From DASUHT01 sp051955775 (GTDB lineage Bacteria > Actinomycetota > Thermoleophilia > Gaiellales > JAICJC01): a stretch of 9,171 bases of DNA. The DNA is taken from assembly GCA_051955775.1 (NCBI GenBank), contig JBQCGJ010000208.1:1-9171 (forward strand), given 5' to 3'. Below are positions 6,324 to 9,171 of this stretch, one piece after another. Both the position numbers and the translations under genes were made by a program. A model generated the notes under the pieces. It saw nothing but the letters and a program-made list of their open reading frames with translations. It ran no database searches and had not been told where the DNA came from. Position 1 is the first letter of the stretch; every line of letters begins with the position of its first letter.

Positions 6324-6339
6324 GATGACCGAAGTCACC
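6324..6339. promoter_or_regulatory. Inverted repeat in the divergent leuA intergenic region
   Basis: GATGAC-CGAA-GTCACC is an inverted repeat with one mismatch (a G-U pair in RNA) around four bases. It sits in an AT-richer patch about 50 bases upstream of the leuA -35 box and about 35 bases upstream of the likely -10 of the divergent gene. This is a typical place for a regulator binding site serving both promoters. The T-run lies on the wrong side for a plus-strand terminator. Confidence 0.4.
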
Positions 6340-6373
6340 AGGGCATTGCGGAGGTTAATGTGAACGAATGATG

Positions 6374-6379
6374 TATAAC
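6374..6379 (+). promoter_or_regulatory. Candidate -10 box for the H1-like gene
   Basis: TATAAC lies 40 bases before the ATG at 6414 and stands out in a GC-rich genome. No good -35 box is found at 17 bases; the nearest TTG-type hexamer, TTGCGG at 6346, is 22 bases away. The promoter may rely on an activator or on its -10 alone. Confidence 0.4.
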
Positions 6380-6413
6380 TCACCGAACGTCAGCGCACAC
6401 GGTGAGGAGTGAT

Positions 6414-6818
6414 ATGCCCCGATCAGGTGTCATAGGTGAGCAGATTTACGATGAGGTCGAGAAGCTGGTTGGTACCGGCCTGACGCGAACGCAGGCGTTC
6501 GCGCAGATCTCCAGCGAGAGCGGTCGCCGCGCCGGCACCGTGGCCGCGAACTACTACCGCGTGGCGCGTAAGCGGGGCACCACGTCGACGGGTTCTCGCC
6601 GCGGCCGTCGCCGCCGCACCACGACGGCCACCACCGCTCGTCGCACCACGACCCGCAGGCGGGCCAGCGCGAGCACGGCGTCCGCGAGCGATGTCGACGC
6701 CCTGGCCGGGCGGTTGGTTACCGACGTGCAGGCACTGGCGGCTGCGCTGAACGCGAAGTCGGCCGAGGTTCGCGAGATGCGCGACCGGCTCGATCGCGTC
6801 AAGTCGCTGCTGTCCTGA
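6414..6818 (+). CDS. Small basic DNA-binding protein, HTH plus histone H1-like linker
   Basis: A 134-residue protein I cannot assign to a named family. Residues about 6-55 look like a helix-turn-helix domain (LTRTQAFAQISSESGRRAGTVAANYYRVARKRG region), with a repeated-helix pattern and a basic end. Residues about 56-92 are a low-complexity Arg/Thr/Ala/Ser stretch like bacterial histone H1-type tails. Residues 93-134 form an amphipathic, coiled-coil-like helix with regular Leu/Val spacing, probably for oligomerisation. Together this suggests a nucleoid-associated or architectural DNA-binding protein (inference). The ATG at 6414 has GAGGAG four bases upstream; a GTG at 6402 in frame would lie within that ribosome site. 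The gene is divergent from the leu-ilv operon and ends 12 bases before a strong terminator, so it is monocistronic. It might regulate its neighbour, but nothing shows this directly. Confidence 0.8.
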   Translation: MPRSGVIGEQIYDEVEKLVGTGLTRTQAFAQISSESGRRAGTVAANYYRVARKRGTTSTGSRRGRRRRTTTATTARRTTTRRRASASTASASDVDALAGRLVTDVQALAAALNAKSAEVREMRDRLDRVKSLLS

Positions 6819-6830
6819 TCGAACGGCTGG

Positions 6831-6875
6831 CCTCCTACGCGCCGCCATGTCAGGTGGCGGCGCGTAGGAGGTTTT
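6831..6875 (+). terminator. Strong intrinsic terminator after the H1-like gene
   Basis: A perfect 17-bp stem (6831-6847 with 6855-6871), a 7-base loop and TTTT (6872-6875). It starts 12 bases after the plus-strand stop codon. The T-run overlaps the TAA stop of the convergent dehydrogenase gene. On the minus strand the hairpin lies just past that stop but is followed by CCAG, so it terminates poorly there by the U-tract rule, though the stem may still block read-through and protect the 3' end. Confidence 0.9.
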
Positions 6876-8043
6876 ACGAAACCGGCGCCACGCCGGCGTG
6901 TGACTCGCGCACGCTGACGCCGTAATTCTCCAGGCGCTCGAACAGCGGCCGATACGGAACCGCTCGCTCGCTGGGCAGAACGCCGCTCAGGTGGTTGAGC
7001 TCCCCACGGCAGATCATGTCGGCTACGACCGCGGGCGGGCACGCGGTCGACAGCACGCCTCCCCCGAATCCGAGCCGGTCGACAGAGTGCGTCTGACACT
7101 CGACGACGACCATGGCCCGGCTCGAGTGGGCCTCGATCCGGTGTACGCCGAACGCCTGACGCGACGGGCTGGTGCGCGGCAGCCGGTGCAGCGCGGCCAG
7201 CAGCACGCTGCGCGGCGTCACCGCAGCGCCGCCAACCGTGAGCGGCTCGTCGGACGCCAGGCCGAGCTGGGTCAGAAACCGGATCCGATCGAGGAACGCC
7301 GGGTTCAGCGACAATCGAAAGCTCACATCGGACGCGCCGAAGCTGTCGGCGAATGTGGCCTGCTCGGAGTGGATCGTGTAGATGGTGGGCGACGGGCCGA
7401 CCGGCTCGCCGAACTCCACCGTGCCGGAGTCGGTCAGCGGCTCGAGGAACTCGACCTGGCCGTCGCGCACGACCGGAGTCGGCATGGTCAGCTCGTCCAG
7501 GATCGTCTCCAGCGCATACGGCGCGACCAGCGGCCCCTGCGGCGGGTCGGGGTCACGGCCTGCCGCCGCCACCACGATCCGCTGTGGCGTGTCCCCCTCC
7601 AGGAGTTCGACCGCGCGCGCCGCCATCACGTTCGTCTTGCCGGGGGTCGAGCCCATGCCCAGCACAGCGAGCAGCCCCCGGCGCCGGAACTCATCGTCGA
7701 GCTCCAGCTGTTGTCGCGTGACATGGAACAGGCCGCCCAGGTCGATGTAATGCGCTCCCGCCCGGGCGGCAGCACGCATCGCCTCGAGGTTGATGCGGTA
7801 CGCCGCGCTGTTCACCAGTACCGTGGCGCCCGCGAGAGCCCGCGCGGCGGCATCGGAGTCGCGGATGTCCAGCGCTGCGGCTCTCGCGCGCCCGCCGCCG
7901 TGCCGTTCGGCCACCTCGCGTGCACCGGCCTCGTCGCGGTCGAGGCACACGATCTCGTCGACCGCCTCCTGCTCTGCAAGCGTCGCCACGATGCCCGGCC
8001 CGATGATTCCCGCCGCCCCAACCACTGCCACTCTCGCCGTCAC
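6874..8043 (-). CDS. Saccharopine dehydrogenase family oxidoreductase, substrate unknown
   Basis: A 389-residue protein of the saccharopine dehydrogenase/LYS9-like family (COG1748 type). It opens with the Rossmann motif GAAGIIGPG (9-17) followed by an acidic residue (Asp35 in CLDRD) at the end of the second strand, a feature usually linked to NAD rather than NADP. The segment VNSAAYRINLEAMRAAARAGAHYIDLGG and then LGMGSTPGKTNVMA are typical of the family. Members act on saccharopine, carboxynorspermidine or related imine-forming substrates; the sequence does not say which. I chose GTG at 8043, which overlaps the upstream regulator's stop (GTGA) and has GGAGG four bases before it; the open frame continues upstream to 8211, but that part overlaps the regulator gene and reads as shadow. 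It is co-transcribed with the PucR regulator, suggesting a catabolic role controlled by it. Confidence 0.85.
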   Translation of the reverse strand: MTARVAVVGAAGIIGPGIVATLAEQEAVDEIVCLDRDEAGAREVAERHGGGRARAAALDIRDSDAAARALAGATVLVNSAAYRINLEAMRAAARAGAHYIDLGGLFHVTRQQLELDDEFRRRGLLAVLGMGSTPGKTNVMAARAVELLEGDTPQRIVVAAAGRDPDPPQGPLVAPYALETILDELTMPTPVVRDGQVEFLEPLTDSGTVEFGEPVGPSPTIYTIHSEQATFADSFGASDVSFRLSLNPAFLDRIRFLTQLGLASDEPLTVGGAAVTPRSVLLAALHRLPRTSPSRQAFGVHRIEAHSSRAMVVVECQTHSVDRLGFGGGVLSTACPPAVVADMICRGELNHLSGVLPSERAVPYRPLFERLENYGVSVRESHAGVAPVS

Positions 8044-9167
8044 ACTGCCTCCAGATGGTTTGCCTGCAGATCGTGCGCGCGCAGCGCCAGCCACAACTCG
8101 AGCCGGTCTCCTGCGTCGCCCAGGTCGCGGCCGGTCAGCTCCTCGATCTTGCGGATTCGATAACGCAACGTGTGCCGGTGCACATGCAGCGCCAGGGCGG
8201 CCTCCGCCCACCGCCCGTTGGCCTCGATGTAGGCCCGCAGCGACTCCACCAGCGCCGAGCCGTGCTGCCTGTCGTGCTCGACCAGTCTGCCCAGCGTGGC
8301 GTCACAGAACAGCTCCACGCCGCGGTCGTCCTGGAGCGACAGCAGGAGTTGGATCGATCCCAGGTCGCGGTAGGTGGAGACTGCCGGTCTGCCGTTGGGC
8401 GGGCGCGCCTCCAGCGCGTACAGCGCCTCGTCATACGATCGCCTGAGCTCCGCCGGATCGTGCCGGACGCGGCCGACCGCGGCGGCCCCGGCGGCGGTGG
8501 CGGCCAGCAGTTCGCCCGCCGCCCGCTCGGCCGCTGCATCGTCCTGCGCCTCCACCAGTACCGCCACCACGCCGTCGCGAACGCTCGCCGGCGCGGTCCG
8601 CGATGCGGCGTCGGCCAGCCGGGCGAGCGCCGCCGCCCCCTGCTCGGAAGGACGCAGCGCGGCCAGGGTCAGCGGCATGCCCCCGCGCAGCCCCAGAGCG
8701 CGAGAGCGTCGCCGGAGCTCACGCGAACCGACCTCCCCGGCCAGCAGATCGTCCACCAGATCGCCTGCCAGCCGGCGTTCCGCCTCGGCCACGCGGGCAT
8801 CGGAGAGGCGGGTGAAGACGGCCTCGGTGATGGCGATGAACGGCACCTTGTACGGGATCTCGAACACGGGGAACCCGAGCTCGTCGGCCGCGGCCGTCGC
8901 GGACGCCGGCATCTCGTCGTGGCCGAACCCCAGACCCAGCCCGAGTCCGGCCAGATCACGCCCAGCGAGCAGCTTCACGAACGCGGCGGGGTCGGTGTCG
9001 AGCGGCCGGCCGATGGTCAGCAGGAGCTCTCCGCCTCGCAGCCAGGGGGTGGGATCCGGAAGCTCTGAGGCGTGCACCCAGCGCACGGCCCGGGATACCC
9101 CGCGGCTCCCGCCCGCCAGATGGAGCTCCAGCTCGGGAACCGCGAGGATCTCCTGGACCGTCAACAT
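8040..9167 (-). CDS. PucR family transcriptional regulator
   Basis: A 375-residue regulator with the classic PucR layout. Residues about 5-125 form the N-terminal sensory domain, recognised by ASELPDPTPWLRGGELLLTIG. The middle (about 140-290) resembles the CdaR GGDEF-like domain, with RRSYDEALYALEA. The C-terminal helix-turn-helix (about 311-347) contains HVHRHTLRYRIRKIEELTGRDL, the family signature. PucR proteins usually activate genes for use of purines, amino acids or similar nitrogen sources; the ligand here cannot be read. The ATG at 9167 gives the family-typical start MLTVQEIL; only four bases lie upstream in the window, so its promoter cannot be judged. It overlaps the downstream dehydrogenase by four bases (GTGA), indicating one transcript and a likely shared regulon. 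Confidence 0.93.
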   Translation of the reverse strand: MLTVQEILAVPELELHLAGGSRGVSRAVRWVHASELPDPTPWLRGGELLLTIGRPLDTDPAAFVKLLAGRDLAGLGLGLGFGHDEMPASATAAADELGFPVFEIPYKVPFIAITEAVFTRLSDARVAEAERRLAGDLVDDLLAGEVGSRELRRRSRALGLRGGMPLTLAALRPSEQGAAALARLADAASRTAPASVRDGVVAVLVEAQDDAAAERAAGELLAATAAGAAAVGRVRHDPAELRRSYDEALYALEARPPNGRPAVSTYRDLGSIQLLLSLQDDRGVELFCDATLGRLVEHDRQHGSALVESLRAYIEANGRWAEAALALHVHRHTLRYRIRKIEELTGRDLGDAGDRLELWLALRAHDLQANHLEAV

Positions 9168-9171
9168 GGCC

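Noticed and set aside
5245..6325. Plus-strand open frames across leuA and its leader
   Set aside because: They are antisense to leuA and the leader peptide; the products are low-complexity and without domains.
6314..6340. Plus-strand intrinsic terminator or T-box in the leuA leader region
   Set aside because: The T-run precedes the hairpin on the plus strand and becomes an A-run on the minus strand, and no T-box sequence is seen; a regulator site is more plausible.
8044..8211. Extended N-terminus of the dehydrogenase
   Set aside because: The extra residues are Arg/Pro/Gly-rich shadow of the PucR HTH region and precede the Rossmann motif by an unusual length; GTG 8043 fits the family.
1..9171. 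CRISPR arrays, tRNA or rRNA genes, insertion sequences, phage or defence genes
   Set aside because: No spaced direct repeats, cloverleaf, transposase motifs or terminal inverted repeats were found; base and codon use look even throughout.

Overview
The window is very GC-rich, with GTG starts, tightly packed genes and TTGACG/TAnnnT-type promoters. This suggests a high-GC actinobacterium. A Thermoleophilia/Solirubrobacterales-like lineage is my guess from protein style only; nothing in the window proves it. Almost all of it is explained by one branched-chain amino acid operon, a divergent small DNA-binding protein gene, and a separate regulator-enzyme pair.

Branched-chain operon (minus strand, about 6250 down to 1). 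Transcription appears to start at a well-formed promoter (6245-6273). It first passes an unannotated 39-codon leader peptide with eight leucine codons in its last 14 codons (6116-6235). It then passes a leader RNA with several hairpins, one of which covers the ribosome binding site of leuA. The structural genes follow in the order leuA (4471-6012), leuB (3381-4469), ilvB (1631-3388), ilvN (1022-1534) and ilvC (start at 1022, running off the left edge). Junctions are a 1-nt gap, an 8-nt overlap, a 97-nt gap and a 1-nt overlap, so translation is coupled everywhere except between ilvB and ilvN. IlvBN makes acetolactate or acetohydroxybutyrate and IlvC reduces and isomerises it. LeuA draws off 2-ketoisovalerate toward leucine and LeuB performs the last oxidation. 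ilvD, leuC and leuD are not in the window.

The ilvB-ilvN gap is unusual. It holds a second copy of the last eight ilvB codons plus stop, differing only at four synonymous third positions. It also holds a perfect 12-bp-arm palindrome, and an ATG overlapping the ilvB stop opens a 31-codon ORF that ends in the duplicated tail.

Divergent region (6250-6413). A relatively AT-rich patch separates leuA from a plus-strand gene (6414-6818). That gene encodes a 134-residue protein with an HTH-like N-terminus, an Arg/Thr-rich histone H1-like linker and a helical C-terminus. It ends in a strong 17-bp terminator hairpin whose U-tract overlaps the stop codon of the convergent gene.

Right side (minus strand, 9167 down to 6874). 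A PucR-family transcription factor (8040-9167) overlaps by 4 nt a saccharopine-dehydrogenase-family oxidoreductase of unknown substrate (6874-8043). This pair looks like a catabolic or stress module unrelated to the biosynthetic operon.

The best candidates for undescribed biology are the leucine leader/attenuator, the duplicated ilvB tail with its coupled mini-ORF, and the H1-like protein.
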